64,000 bases of DNA from Sycobia sp. Sy_11 (lineage: Eukaryota; Arthropoda; Insecta; Hymenoptera; Epichrysomallidae), in contig JACCIC010000141.1 of the NCBI GenBank assembly GCA_018907035.1, positions 1,292,001 to 1,356,000 on the forward strand, in the 5' to 3' direction. This document shows positions 24,395 to 36,390 of this stretch, one piece after another (within the stretch, counting starts at the first letter, position 1; every line of letters starts with the position of its first letter). The position numbers were made by a program, and so were the translations under genes. The notes under the pieces are model-generated. The model was not told where the DNA came from. It was given only the letters and a program-made list of their open reading frames with translations, and made no database searches.

Positions 24395-25129
24395 TCGTTT
24401 TTTTCTTTTAAGTCTTGCGCGCGCAGCCGTACCGATTTCCGTTGGACGCTTCAACGCCACCGACTCGAGACACGAAAGCGCAGAGCGCGCAATAAAAACT
24501 TTTGCGGAAGCATTATGAGGGGGACACTTTATGTACGCGGGGCTGCGGGATAAAGCGAACGATCGGGGAAAGGTGCGCGCCACGTGTGCGGGCGGGGGAC
24601 GCGGGCGCGACGGCGCCGAGGGCGGCGCGCCAAGAGGTGAAATCCCGGCCTTGCGTGGACGCCCGGCGCGACCCCGGCGCGCGATTTAGGACCACCGAGC
24701 GGCGTGTTCGACACATTGGTAACACATGGGCGCACGCGTCCCCTCCCCCTCCCGGGCACTTGTTTCGCGCGGCCCGCCATGCTCCCGCATATATATATAT
24801 ATATATGTACGTGTGTGTATATAATATGCCTACCTGAAAAACCTGCGTCTTCACGGCGACCGGCGTCCGATGCAGCTTACGATACATACCGATCTCGCTT
24901 GCTCTCTCTCTCTCTCTCTCTCTCTTTCTCCGTTTAGATGGGTGTATCTGTGTATAGGGGAGGGGAAAATCTGCGGCGGCCGCGCGCACATGGTGGACGA
25001 CGCGTCGGGAAATCGGCTCGGCTCGGGGATTTTTTTTCTCCCCTCGCGCAGGAGCTTGTTTACTTCTTCACGCCCTCCCTATAGGCGAGACAGCCGTGAG
25101 CGCGAGGTGTTTAATGAAGGGCTTACCTC

Positions 25130-25164
<35 letters not shown>

Positions 25165-25300
25165 CACACGCGCACCTTCCAGTCAAGACGGTGTCGAGAC
25201 CCTGCTTGCTCCCCGTGCGGTGTATCGGGGCGGCGGCATTTTTCAAACAAATTGTTGCTCGCGCCAAGAGAAAATTTTGTGGGATGAAATTTAATTAGAT
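24395..25300. other. CpG-rich island with TA and CT tracts
   Basis: First of the island series. It holds (TA)n at 24789-24806 and 25132-25161 and (CT)n at 24901-24926. Open frames on both strands are low-complexity or arginine-rich. No exon recognised. Confidence 0.6.
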
Positions 25301-25329
25301 CTTTCAAAACTGAGCTTTAGAACTCTGTT

Positions 25330-25760
25330 TTATCGAAAATTGAAGTTGGAATCGTCTCAATACAGAAGCAGAATATTGTTCGTTAATAATTACGATAATT
25401 TATTATACAAGAATCTTTAAGAATTTCGTAAATAATAGGTCTTGGGATTGTTTCCATTCGAAATTGGACACGAAATCTTTTTCGTTACAAATTGGTTTCA
25501 GTATCGTCTCCATTGACAACCACAATTCAAACCCTTTTCGTCAAATCTATAGGACACGAGTCTCAAGTAAATAACCGAATCGAAATGTTTTTCGTTAGAA
25601 ATTATTACGAACGTCTCCATTAAAAATCTGAGTTGTGATCTTTCTCGCTAAAAATAGGACTTGAATCTCACCTTAAAATCCGAATGGGAATCTTTTTCGT
25701 TAAATAATGGAATTGTGAATGTATTCGTTAGAAATCTGAATTGGACTCTTTCATTAATAA
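25330..25760. repeat. Highly diverged tandem repeat with TTTTTCGTTA core
   Basis: Words such as AATCTTTTTCGTTA, CGTCTCCATT and AAATCTGAATTG recur about every 40-50 bases across some 430 bp with many changes, suggesting an ancient minisatellite. Confidence 0.5.
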
Positions 25761-25924
25761 TATAAATCTTATTGTTTTAACATTGAAATTTATTATCTAT
25801 ATCTGGTGCTACCCTTAACGTGGAATTGTTCCAAATTTTTGCAAATTGTAATTAAATGAGGAAAATTTTGATGATTATAATGTTATAAAACAGCCTTTAT
25901 ACTATAATATACTGAACTACAATA

Positions 25925-26000
25925 ATGACAGTCAGACTGTCGTATATTGTAAGACCGATAAAAATATTTATTAGTTTCATGTAAACATCACTCCTTGTGA
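25925..26000 (+). repeat. Dispersed repeat, copy 2
   Basis: GACAGTCAGACTGTC, then GTAAGACCGATAAAAATA and TTATTAGTTTCAT. Closely matches the copy at 33613. Confidence 0.65.
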
Positions 26001-26689
26001 GATATATAACTAAAATATGCCCATTTTTAATTTTATTAAATAATTGTACATTTGTCTCTAATAAATATACTCTTATTTTAACAAGTCTGGGCTACTTTTA
26101 TTGTTATTTAAATTTTACCAAACAAAGAGAGAGATTCTTTATTCAACTCATAAAATCAATCAAGTAGAACTAGAAAATGACTTAAATCGTGTAAAATATT
26201 AAATCGACATATTGGTTTATTATGAAACCCTTTTAAGTATCTCCTTTTTTTAAAGAAAAAATTTTAATTTTAGAAAATTTGGTTTTCTCTACAACGAAAT
26301 AATAAACTTTTTCAGTTAAAACAATTTAATTAGCTTTTAAAGAATAAATTTTATTAGAATGCGCGTAGTCGTATATAAGAACTCATTTGAAATTTTTCAA
26401 CGCTACTACAATTTTTTTTAATTCCATCGAATCGATGGACTTAATTTTTATCGGACAAAATTATAATAATAAAGATAGAGACCAATTTTTTTCTTTTGCT
26501 CTTAAAATGAGTAACAGTTCTATATTCGATGTAGTATGTGATAATAAAATGAGAGATGCTTATATGTATAATATATATATATAAAAGTCTGAAGAAGAGG
26601 TGGCCAGCTCGGGACGTTCGCGGCATAATAATTACATATACCTCGTCATCCAGATTTACACGTGCGCGATCATGATCATGTGTATATAT

Positions 26690-27880
26690 ATGACGTATAT
26701 GTATCGGTGTCATTGTGCACGTGGGCAGCGCGCGGTCGCTCTTGTAACAATGTGACGATCCGTATAGGAACGGAACCGGAATCTCTACGTAGGCTATAGG
26801 CTGGACGCGATGGATATGGGATACATGTCCGGTATTATATTAATGCTTGCTTGCCACAACAGATCATTCGCGCATACACACACGCATGGGCAGTAAAGAG
26901 GTATCGACCACGGGATACACATACAATATTATATATCAAATTTGGCCTCGTCCTCGTGGTGTTCGCATGTATAAATTTGTATATATATATATATGTATAC
27001 ACATATATACACACACATGCATATTGTGTATATTACGAAACCCTGGCGACACGTGGACGCGTGCGCGGGTGGGACGCGCGGACCTGGCGCGAGAGCCATT
27101 ACAATACCGGCTATAATGCCGGTCAGGCGGTATTACGAATCCCGTATACGGGAATGTATAATATCTCTATGCTTATGTCGTGAAACCGAAAAATTTTCGT
27201 AAGTCCCCGTATCGGCTGCAGCAACAGCGGGAGCAGCAGCAGTGGCTGCTACCATACTCCCTCGCCCGTGTGAGGGAACCGGGGGAGGGAGGGGGGGGGA
27301 GCCTGACGATGCCTGCCTGCCATATGACAATAACATCTGTGGCCCACGCACGCGCGCTCAACTCGGGCGTCTTGCGGGTCCTCCCTCCCTCCCTTCCTCC
27401 CTACCCTCTGCCCACCGCTCGTTCTCTCCTCCTCGCTCCTTCGCTCGAGCCGGGTCTTACGTCGAGGAGTCTTACGGTAATTTCGGAGCTCTCCTCTCCT
27501 CGAATCCCCAGTCGGTGCATTAAGGAGATGACGAGGCGGGACGGCGGGCGACGACGTCGCGGTGCCTCGGCGTCGCCTGCGTGTGGAGCGTCCATTACAG
27601 AGCGTTATCCGTTCCGTCTTCGTCGCTCGCCCCTTTTCTCGCAAGCTCGTTTCACATTAACGGATCCGGATCTGTGCATTGATAAATTGTACCGGATTCA
27701 TATACGCTTCGTTTTGCCTTTGCGACTTATTGCGAATCGCCGAGTACCGTCCTTGCGGCGGTCGTTGGAAATCTGTCGCGCTTCGTAAACATTGTTCCCA
27801 GTTTCTGGGGGCTTTCTTCTCGCTCTCTCTCTCTCTTTCTCTCGCGTCTAAGGACTTTTTCTTTTTACAGCAGCTTACTT
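26690..27880. other. CpG-rich island
   Basis: Contains TA/CA tracts at 26980-27020, GCA units at 27221-27244, a G-run at 27291-27299, C/T blocks at 27380-27410 and (CT)n at 27813-27842. No exon recognised despite open frames on both strands. Confidence 0.6.
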
Positions 27881-28898
27881 GAAAGAGCTGCGAGACGGAA
27901 GCTGGGGAATGACGGCGATATCGCTCGATAGCACGGCAGCAAAATACACATCCAATCCTGAAATAATGGAAATTAACGAGTTGAACTTCCCTCTGATAAG
28001 TTGAAGAAGGAAGAAAAACGGTGTCCGGCATAGAAAACGAGGAAAAACTTGATCAAGAGGGGAAATAACTCCTTTATGTACGGCGATATTTCCGGATGTT
28101 TGCGTTTATTCAGAAGTAATTTAAAGCGTAAACAGATTTATTTTGTTACAAATAAATTGATAGATCAATAGACATAAAAATTTAATTCATTTAAAGATAT
28201 CAGGATTTGAATGTAGTAATAAATTAAATTCAGCATAGAAGACTTGTCGATTACTTATAGTCTGATACATAAACAGTTAAAATTTCCAGAAATTCTCCCT
28301 TTCCGTGCGAAAGTTCCAATTGTTTAAAATTTTAATATTTACGTGTAAAAATTGGATAAAATAAAATTCTCTCATCTTTGAAAACTTTTCAAAATCTAAC
28401 ACGTTACGGCGTAAATTCACAGCTATACATTGATGCAACAATCATAATGTGGGAAGTTCAATGATTTCATATATATATATATATTAAACGCCCAAGGAGA
28501 TGTAGAGCAAGGGATTTTTTTTTGTATAGGAGTGATAGTTCCCATTTTACGAGTGAAAACTATAGTCTAATAAAAGAAACTTTTTTAAAGCAACAAACTC
28601 TTTTTTCATCGCCATTTCTGCACTGAGAAAAATTTCTACTGAAAGTTAAAATACTACTCAGTAATTAGATGAGAGACTGGCGAAATCTAAAGAATTACCA
28701 TACTTTCTAGAAAATTTTACAAGCAAATATTTTAATAGTAATCGTGGTATAATTCTTCAAATATGGATTGTGATCAAATCATTGGAAGGACTTGTGTGGT
28801 GGAAACTTTGTAGGCGACACCCCACATGCATAGGTTTTGGGCTAGGTAGTAATAATGCACTGGTAACCGACCAAACATATAGCCGTGTCATTACTCAC

Positions 28899-28979
28899 CT
28901 GTTATAAAAATCCATTGAGCACGACCGACTGTTACGCGCAGCTCCCATGGACTGACTCGATTCGTACGCACTTCAGGGA
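28899..28979 (-). CDS. Exon-like 81-bp block on the minus strand (uncertain)
   Basis: Minus strand: TGGAATTTTTAG acceptor, 81 nt, then CAG|GTGAGT, a perfect donor. One frame is open across it (2 nt + 26 codons + 1 nt): PEVRTNRVSPWEL, then RVTVGRAQWIFIT. The other two frames have stops. The block is GC-raised in AT-rich surroundings. It may be an internal exon, a piece of a dispersed repeat, or a composite splice site. The family is not recognised. Confidence 0.3.
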
Positions 28980-29795
28980 CTAAAAATTCCAGTGAAACTC
29001 ATTTCCACGAGATGCGCCAATGTGCCAAAAGGGCCTTTTACATGTACGCGGTCGCTCGGGGCAACGTAATTAAAATCGATAACACATAGCGGAAGAAATA
29101 ACACACTTGGAGGATTTAATTACTCGGGGTTCTCATATGCTTATAGTTCCATGCTAAATTTGAAAGAGGTCGGTATATTAAAACATGGAACATCGTCTTA
29201 TGTACGCTGAGCATTTAGAAATGTCCAGGCAACGATGGAGGCGGGTAAATCGAATTATTCCCTTTAGACGTTTTAGAGCTTTACTACGTGGTGTATATAT
29301 ATATATATGTATATGCACATATATAAATAAAGAAATTGTCCTGTTAACTCCGTAGATAGATATAGGTATAATATACGTCGGTACATAATGCCAGTATATT
29401 ATCTCCTTTTATTCATCGCTCATTATTACTGGCAATAATTCATATATTATGAAAAGCACTTCAGCTCCTTTTCATGCACGCTTGTGTGCGTGTCTGTATC
29501 TATATATATATATGATGTAAAGACCCTTTCAACTGGCATTAAATTATTTACAGGAACGGGTTTGGACTACATTTTAATGCTTATATATGTCATAATTTCG
29601 CAACCTGTTAGCCGTACGGGCCCGTGGAAAAAATATTACATTCTCACGATTAACAATGCCGTCGCGTCGAACATTTTCTTTCTTTCTTTCTTTCTTTTTT
29701 TTTTGTTAGATTTCTCTAAAACACGCAGAGCGTACGCACGAGAGCGTGCGACCACAATTATTAGACGGTTTATTCGAGTCTTTCCCAATATCCGA

Positions 29796-29798
<3 letters not shown>

Positions 29799-29842
<44 letters not shown>
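29799..29842. repeat. (TA)n microsatellite
   Basis: About 22 TA units followed by a short (CA)n tract, just before a CpG-rich island. Confidence 0.95.
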
Positions 29843-29853
<11 letters not shown>

Positions 29854-29929
29854 GGAATTCTCGCGCGAAGCTTCTTCGCTCAAATAGCCACTTTATAACC
29901 GTTGTAATAAAAGGATTGATTGAATTAAG

Positions 29930-30440
29930 GAACGGCGCCATTGTTTCGCGCTGTTTTGCGAGCGACGCGCCCGCGCCGAACGGCGTCGATCCGTCTCTCG
30001 AGATTCGCGCGCGAAGATATTCCCGTTCGCGCGGGTTCGGCCATAATCTTACAGCGCCCCGGGAGGGGGGAGGAGGAAGGGGGGAATCTTTACACTTTTA
30101 CGAATTTACGAGGTAACGAGCGCGCGGGCACGCGAGTACGCGCGCGCGTGTATGCGTGTCTGCGCGCGTCTGGGAGTAAGAGGGAAAGAGAGAGAGAGAG
30201 AGAGAGAAAAAGTTCTGCCGCCGACCTTTGAAGATTCCTCAGCGCTCGTACGGAGCCGGCGTGGGCTGGTCAAGTTATGTACGTGTACCCCGCCCCCCCC
30301 TCCCCCGCCCCTCTTCCCACTTACGACGGAAGCCATAAAACGGGAGGCGAAGTTGCGTGAGTAAGAGGGAGCTGGTCTGCCAGCTTAATAGTTTTATTTT
30401 AATTTCAGGCTCTTCGCGAGAAACGCGCGAGAAATCGTGG
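29930..30440. other. CpG-rich island
   Basis: Contains GGGAGGGGGGAGG at 30060, alternating CG near 30118-30170, (GA)n at 30184-30208 and C-runs at 30290-30312. A good plus-strand acceptor TTTTAATTTCAG ends at 30408, with a 33-codon open frame after it, but no partner donor of normal intron size was found. Confidence 0.55.
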
Positions 30441-31516
30441 AGAGCCAGTGTTAATTTTAATTCGACGATTTGAATTCATGATTGTCCGTGTTAAAATATC
30501 CAAAAAATAAATAAATAAATCAATATTATTCTTCCGATTAAATCAATTGAGTCATTTTCGAAATCCTTTTCTTTAGAAAGGATGTTTATTATTTCAATTC
30601 AGGTATTTTTCTCTTTAATTATTGCATGTTGCGACAATTCTGCGGTAAATTCTAGGATATTAATCTTTGCAAATTTTAAAATAGACTTGATATGAACAGT
30701 AACTGTTTTTTCTTCTTCGTCAAGTTAGAAAATTACAATTATAGTTTCGAAACAATTACGACATGAGCAAGACATTATGAATATAAAAATTATTAACAAC
30801 ATGATTATGACTACTGTCTCAATCAGCTACAGCGAGATATTACGCGCGCATACTTCAGGACATCCCAAAGTAAAATTCTTAATGTGTCAATACAATATTC
30901 ATATAATGTGTATTATGTAATAAAAATTCGTCAGTGTGTCAAGTGTTTACAGATTGTTAGAAATACTAGAACATTATCAAATAGTTTTTTTTAACAATAA
31001 TAGCATATAAAAAACTAAGGAAATGTACAATTGAAGAAAAAAAGGACATTTGGGAATGTCACTTTCAAGAAAATTGTATTAGCGTTGAAATGCCACTGGG
31101 ATAATATATTGGAAAAAATGAACGTATCAATTCTTTGCAAAATGTTCTGCATACATGAAGTATGTTTTGCCCATATCTGATGAATCATAAAATTTGTATT
31201 TTTACTAGATTGGTTTATAAATCAATTAAAGAAAAGGCCTTTTAAAATTTTTTTTTCTTGTCATTACATGTCCTTTGGAATATTTACCAAAGTACTGCTA
31301 GAAATCAGTTAATATTGCATATACATAATCGAGATCTTTTTGGCTTTTCCTGGAAAATTTCGCTACACAAGCGACTTGCCTGCTTTTACAGAAAAAGAAC
31401 AAAATTTCCTTCGGGATATTTTAGGGATTGTAATTTTAAAAAATTACTATATTACTATACTCTAAACGAAAACCCACGTCGAAAATCTCTCCCCTTCAGT
31501 CCAACATTAAACTTAC
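30441..31516. other. AT-rich segment
   Basis: No gene or repeat recognised. Confidence 0.5.
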
Positions 31517-31636
31517 CGGATGAGCAACGTAACAATTCGACGAACTAAAATTCTCAACATCCTCACCTCCCCAAAATTTTCGCAAATTCGACTCCGCGAG
31601 CTCTTGCCATCGCGGTTTCGAGCTTTTCCTATACAT
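31517..31636 (-). CDS. Candidate first coding exon, minus strand (uncertain)
   Basis: ATG at 31636-31634 opens 40 codons, MYRKSSKPRWQELAESN then LRKFWGGEDVENFSSSNCYV and AHP, ending at a perfect donor CCG|GTAAGT (phase 0). A CpG-rich island with (GA)n lies immediately upstream, as for a promoter. The frame is also open upstream through an Arg-Glu microsatellite. No family recognised and no confirmed second exon. Confidence 0.25.
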
Positions 31637-31646
31637 GTCTCTCTCC

Positions 31647-31679
<33 letters not shown>

Positions 31680-31883
31680 CGCTCTCGAGAATCTGTGTAC
31701 AGCGTCTCGTCTTCGTTCCCATCCCGCAATAAGAGAGGGAGGGAGAGACGCTTAGAGAGAAAGAGGATAGCGAGCGGGCTGGCGGGCGGGGCGGGGGGGA
31801 GGGGGGTTAAGAGGTAGACACGCGCACAGGGCAGCGACCCAATTCCTCGACGCGCCCGGTATTATATTTATATACCGTTATAT

Positions 31884-31924
<41 letters not shown>

Positions 31925-32370
31925 GAGAGAGAGAGAGCGCGAGAGCGCAGCGCAGGAAATGCAGCCGCGCGGCGTTCCTCGGGGCGCGCGCGCGCCGCCG
32001 CGTCTCGTCGCGTATGACGCACGAGGGAGGCGAGCGACTCCCCCTCCCGCCCCGCGCGCTCCCCGTCCCTAATGGCACTCTGGAAATTCAATTCCGCGGC
32101 GAGGCGCGCGCTCCGATGCCTCTGGCCTCGGCCCCGCAGCGCTACGGCGACGACGACGACGACGACGACGACGCCGGCGCTTTCGCCCTCCTCCGCCCGC
32201 GCAGCTCTCGGCGAGCGCGGTCCTTTTCTTATCGGATTAGAGGCGCTGGACTTGCGCTGGACGAGCCGCTGGCCGAGAGCCGATATTGCTGCTAACGCGG
32301 TCGCGCTTTGGAGAAGTCCTGTTTCGCTTTTTTTTTTTTCGCCTTCCTCCGTTCGCCAAGTAGCTCGGAT
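31637..32370. other. CpG-rich island with GA/CT and GAC tracts
   Basis: (CT)n at 31637-31679, G-run near 31790-31806, (GA)n at 31886-31937 and (GAC)n at 32149-32173. The 100-190-codon open frames here are artefacts of repeats and high GC. Confidence 0.6.
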
Positions 32371-32769
32371 TTTGGATCTACGCATAATCAGGGGGAAAAA
32401 AATTGCGTATTATTATAAGGGGACGAACAATGTTCGATATGCCAGTTTTGTTAATTATTACGTAAAATCTAATTAATCGCGATGTAAGTATAGGTTTTTT
32501 GATTATTCCTAATCTTCTGCGTTATTCACCTTTTATAACTTATATATTTTGAAAAAGAGTAGAGTAGTATAGACCGAGCTCGACCGCGGATATCATAAAG
32601 TCCAATGGGCACCGGCCGCAGTTTCCCCGGAACAATCGTTACGATAGCGAAAACGAGAAAAGCGTGGATTTCATTTCCAAAATGGACGAAGATTTAGATA
32701 ATAATATAAGGCGACTTGTAAAAAAACTTTTTTTCTTCTTCCAATAATATTCTTCTGCTCGAAATATCT
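32371..32769. other. AT-rich segment
   Basis: Nothing recognised. Confidence 0.5.
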
Positions 32770-33140
32770 GACCGTTATCTTGCAAGTGGAGGCTCGACGC
32801 GCCTGCTATACATTATATTACCAGACATTACATCCAGATGGAATCCATCCCCTTGCTCGGTTCGCGCGAAGAAAGCCGTATTATAAAAAGGCCCGACCTC
32901 CTTGGCGCGAAAGCCACGTGTGCCAAGCTCTCTGCGCGCCTGCTGTAATATCTCGACTCGCCTCGCACCCCGCCCCCTTTATCGCGGGGGATTGGGGCGC
33001 GCGAGCAGTACGAGAGAGGGATCACGTCTTGCTTATAAACCGCGTTATAGACTTTTTTCTTCCCCCGTCCCCTCCCTCGTAGACGTTCCGGGCATTTAAA
33101 AATAATACTGCTGATTGCACCGAGGGGAGGATAGTTTCTA
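32770..33140. other. Small CpG-rich island
   Basis: Moderately GC-rich with CGCCCCC and CGCGGGGG runs. No exon recognised. Confidence 0.5.
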
Positions 33141-34919
33141 ATCGTGGCCCGTGAATATCCTAAACATTTGTTCATCCATCGCAGAAGCACGATCGTAGAA
33201 ATCACGACGACAGAAATTGGACACGTGTAAATGAACGATTTCAAATAATAGTTTTGTGTGACTTAAATAATACAGGATGTACACTATGAAGAACAATACT
33301 TGCACAATATTGCACGTAGTAATTTGTTTTGACTTTATTACGTAAAAATGAACAAATAAGCAAGCTTTTCCATTATCGTCGCTTGAAATTTTATAACTAC
33401 AAGTTTATATATACAAGTTCGAAACGACGGACACCAACGTGATTCTAAATTTAAGGTGGTGGGGTCAGTCACGTTGTCCTTTACTAACATAAGAATATTG
33501 CTTTTATTATTTTTATTGTATTTTATTTATTATTTTATTTTTATTTTTATTTTGTAATATATTTATTATAGTAATAAGTGTTATTGCAGACTATTCGGGA
33601 ATGACTATAAACAAGGACAGTCTGACTGTCAATATTTTAGCTAATACATTATATTATAAAAACTGTAAGACCGATAAAAATAGTTATTAATTTCATTCAG
33701 AACAGTCGACATGAGTACAATTTTTAATTCTATATACAAGCACTAATACGCAGTGGATAAAAATATATAGAAAGTCTATATGTATATATATATATGTCTG
33801 TGCGTATAGCTAGAATATGCTTAGCCTAAGCAACCTGCATTTCTATACGCTCTTTCTACATTATTGTTATTTCTTACCTTTTTATTTATTTAAACAAATA
33901 GAATCTAACGTCGGAGATTATGTTGCAGTAATACAAGTGCAAGACAACTTACGATGTAAATTTTAGTATGCAATATCGGCTCGGAATTAAGAAGAATATT
34001 TGTACAATTATAGACAACAACAGTAACGTACGAGAACGTGTGTCGTGGAGTAGCGTAAGTTGAGATCAACTTTTATACGGTTAAATGGCATTTCTCGAGA
34101 AGGGCCAGGATACAGTAAAAAATCTGTTATATTCAAGAGCAACGCGCTCGCGTATATAAGGATAGTCGTAGATTACATTTCGCGATGTCCCTTGCGTGGC
34201 CTCGGTACGATGCGTATCTTTATAGACTGCACTGCCAAAGGACGCAATGTCTTGGGATCGTCAACTATAGAAATTCGAGCAAGAGTCGCCGCTATCGGCA
34301 ATAATTACAAATATAATATGCAATTCCGGCGGCGAAGTGGAGAGCCAAAAACATATGGCAGCCCTGATCGATACGGAAGTGCGCGCGAGCATCGCTTGTA
34401 GATTAGTGAAATTACGGAGTTTTGTAAAAATTTCTTGAAAAAAACGACGGCAAAATTACCGGCACACGTTAACGTGAAGCGTAAGAAGTGCATTAGCAGA
34501 GTTACAACTTTAAGAAAAAGCATCCTGATGTGCTCTCCGCACCATCGAAAGAGTCTTACAAACGATGATTGCTGCGAAGATTTTAACTTTTTATAGAAAT
34601 TTCAATATTAATTTCAGTTGTCATTATATGCCTGGAGCCGAAGCTGCTAACAACAACAATAAATTTAAATAAGATTTTTAAATAAGATTTTTAAAAATAA
34701 GCTCATTTAATATAAACCTGTGTGTACCGTCGAAACATCTACAATTGCCCTTATTTTCGAGCGGAAATCGGTAGATCGAAATGAAATTCATCATTGTTCA
34801 TTTTCCTATTTTAATAAACGCATTGACATCATTTTGAAACTAATAACGTTCGAATAGAATTTTTGAAAATACTACAAGAATTTTGTTTTATAATTGACTA
34901 CTGAACGAATGAAATTTGC
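33141..34919. other. AT-rich segment
   Basis: Contains a TTTTATT-rich stretch at 33510-33560 and the third dispersed repeat copy. A moderately GC-rich patch at 34030-34400 is open on the plus strand but is not protein-like. Confidence 0.45.
33611..33700 (+). repeat. Dispersed repeat, copy 3
   Basis: GGACAGTCTGACTGTC, then CTGTAAGACCGATAAAAATA and TTATTAATTTCAT, in the same order as copy 2 with a longer spacer. Confidence 0.65.
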
Positions 34920-36039
34920 GCGTGTTTGCAAAAACACCCTCTATTCGACTTTTTTGCGAAGAGTAGAGCACCAGCAGAATTGCTGTAAGAAAACAGTTCC
35001 TTTTCGGTCGCTGCGCGATTCAAGTAATCGTTCATTCGATAATTGAAGTTTTATCTCGCACCGCGCCCAAAGTCGAGACAAACGGCGAACGCGGGAGAGA
35101 GAGAGAAAAAAAACGGTAACGCGGAACAATCGAGAGGATAACAATCGTCTTGCGCTCGGTCATAACCGCCTAATCGCGCAAAAAACGCCATCCGAGCGTG
35201 CGCGTAACGGCGAGGTTCGCGCCGCAGCCTCTCTCCATAAACAACGCGAGCAATTGTAAGAGACGCGGCCAGCGAGAAAGGGGCGAATGTAATTATCGTA
35301 TTCGTTCGCGAAAACCGTCGCCCAGAAATGCCGCGCGCGCGCGCGCGAACCGACCCTCTCCGCGATCATTGCCTGTGTCGAGGAGAGGCTGTGCGGGTTG
35401 GTTCCGCCCGCGCGTCGAAGCCGAGCGTGCCCGACTCTTCTATACCCCCGCGCGACGCTGCCGCAGTGGCGCACTTTGCGCCGCGCAGGCGACGAAGAGC
35501 GAGAACGAAAGCCAAAAAAGAAAGAAGCAAGGAATATCGGCAACAGCTGCGCGCGGTACCCCTCGTGTATACATATATACGTGTATCTGTGCATTGCTTT
35601 CGTTCCGCGTTCATTGCGTAATGAGCGCGACGACGACGACACGAGGGCCCCGCCGAGCTCGCTTTCCACGGAAAAAGATCCCGATTTCACGTCGTTTCTG
35701 TGCATGCATTTTTCCCCGCAGGCAGCCGGTGCTCGGCAGAGCGGGAGCGCGGGAGCGCGGGGGGGGGGGGAGGGGAGCCAAACCGTTCCCCGCGCACCCA
35801 CCCACGCACCGACGACGCACATGACCGGGAGTCGGAGCGCCCGCGCAGGCGCGAGCATTATAGCGGGGAACGGCGCCCGTTGTCTGCCATTGTCCCCCGG
35901 CGATTTCCCTCTCGAGTGGCTCTCGCTATTTACGCTTTGTCCGTATAATAATGTGGATCTGCGCACGCGCGCGTTTGTGTGCGTGTGCATTGTGCGCATA
36001 TTATGCCCGATGCGCGACACGGGGACAGGGAGGGTAAAG

Positions 36040-36070
<31 letters not shown>

Positions 36071-36390
36071 CCGTGCCCCACGGAGTTTTTCACCGTGGCC
36101 GGGGGGGGGGGACGACGCGTAGCCTTTAATGCACCTTGGAGATCGTCCTGCCGTACGGCCACACAACTGGCAAAGACTTTGTTCGATCCACTCGAGCGCG
36201 TGATCGCGGAGGGAGGCTGTAATATGCTGATTTAACGCCGCCTGCGGATACTTCGCGGCGCGGTCGATCTTCGACCGGATCGATCGCGTTTCTGTCAAGA
36301 TCGCGCGCTCGATAAATAAATTGTCCCAAGTTATTATTGACGGATTGGCCAAGACCGTTGGCAACCAGTGGCGCACGTTGCGCTCCTGCA
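34920..36390. other. Large CpG-rich island
   Basis: Contains alternating CG at 35333-35348, a G-run at 35759-35771, (GA)n at 36042-36070 and a second G-run at 36103-36112. Long frames on both strands are arginine- and alanine-rich with no splice structure. No exon recognised. Confidence 0.6.

Larger units (their letters stand above)
25301..26689. other. AT-rich segment with an old degenerate tandem repeat
   Basis: Holds the degenerate repeat at 25330-25760 and a dispersed repeat copy near 25927. No gene recognised. Confidence 0.5.
27881..29929. other. Mixed AT-rich segment
   Basis: Holds the conserved-looking block near 28.9 kb, a TTTC tract at 29673-29700 and (TA)n at 29799-29842. No other feature recognised. 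Confidence 0.45.

Noticed and set aside
30357..30408. A 52-bp intron between GTGAGT and TTTTAATTTCAG
   Set aside because: Shorter than usual insect introns, and the upstream frame is a GA/CCC microsatellite product.
35160..36129. Open frames of 200-286 codons on both strands
   Set aside because: Low-complexity, mutually overlapping, containing Arg-Glu and Gly runs from microsatellites; no splice structure or family resemblance.
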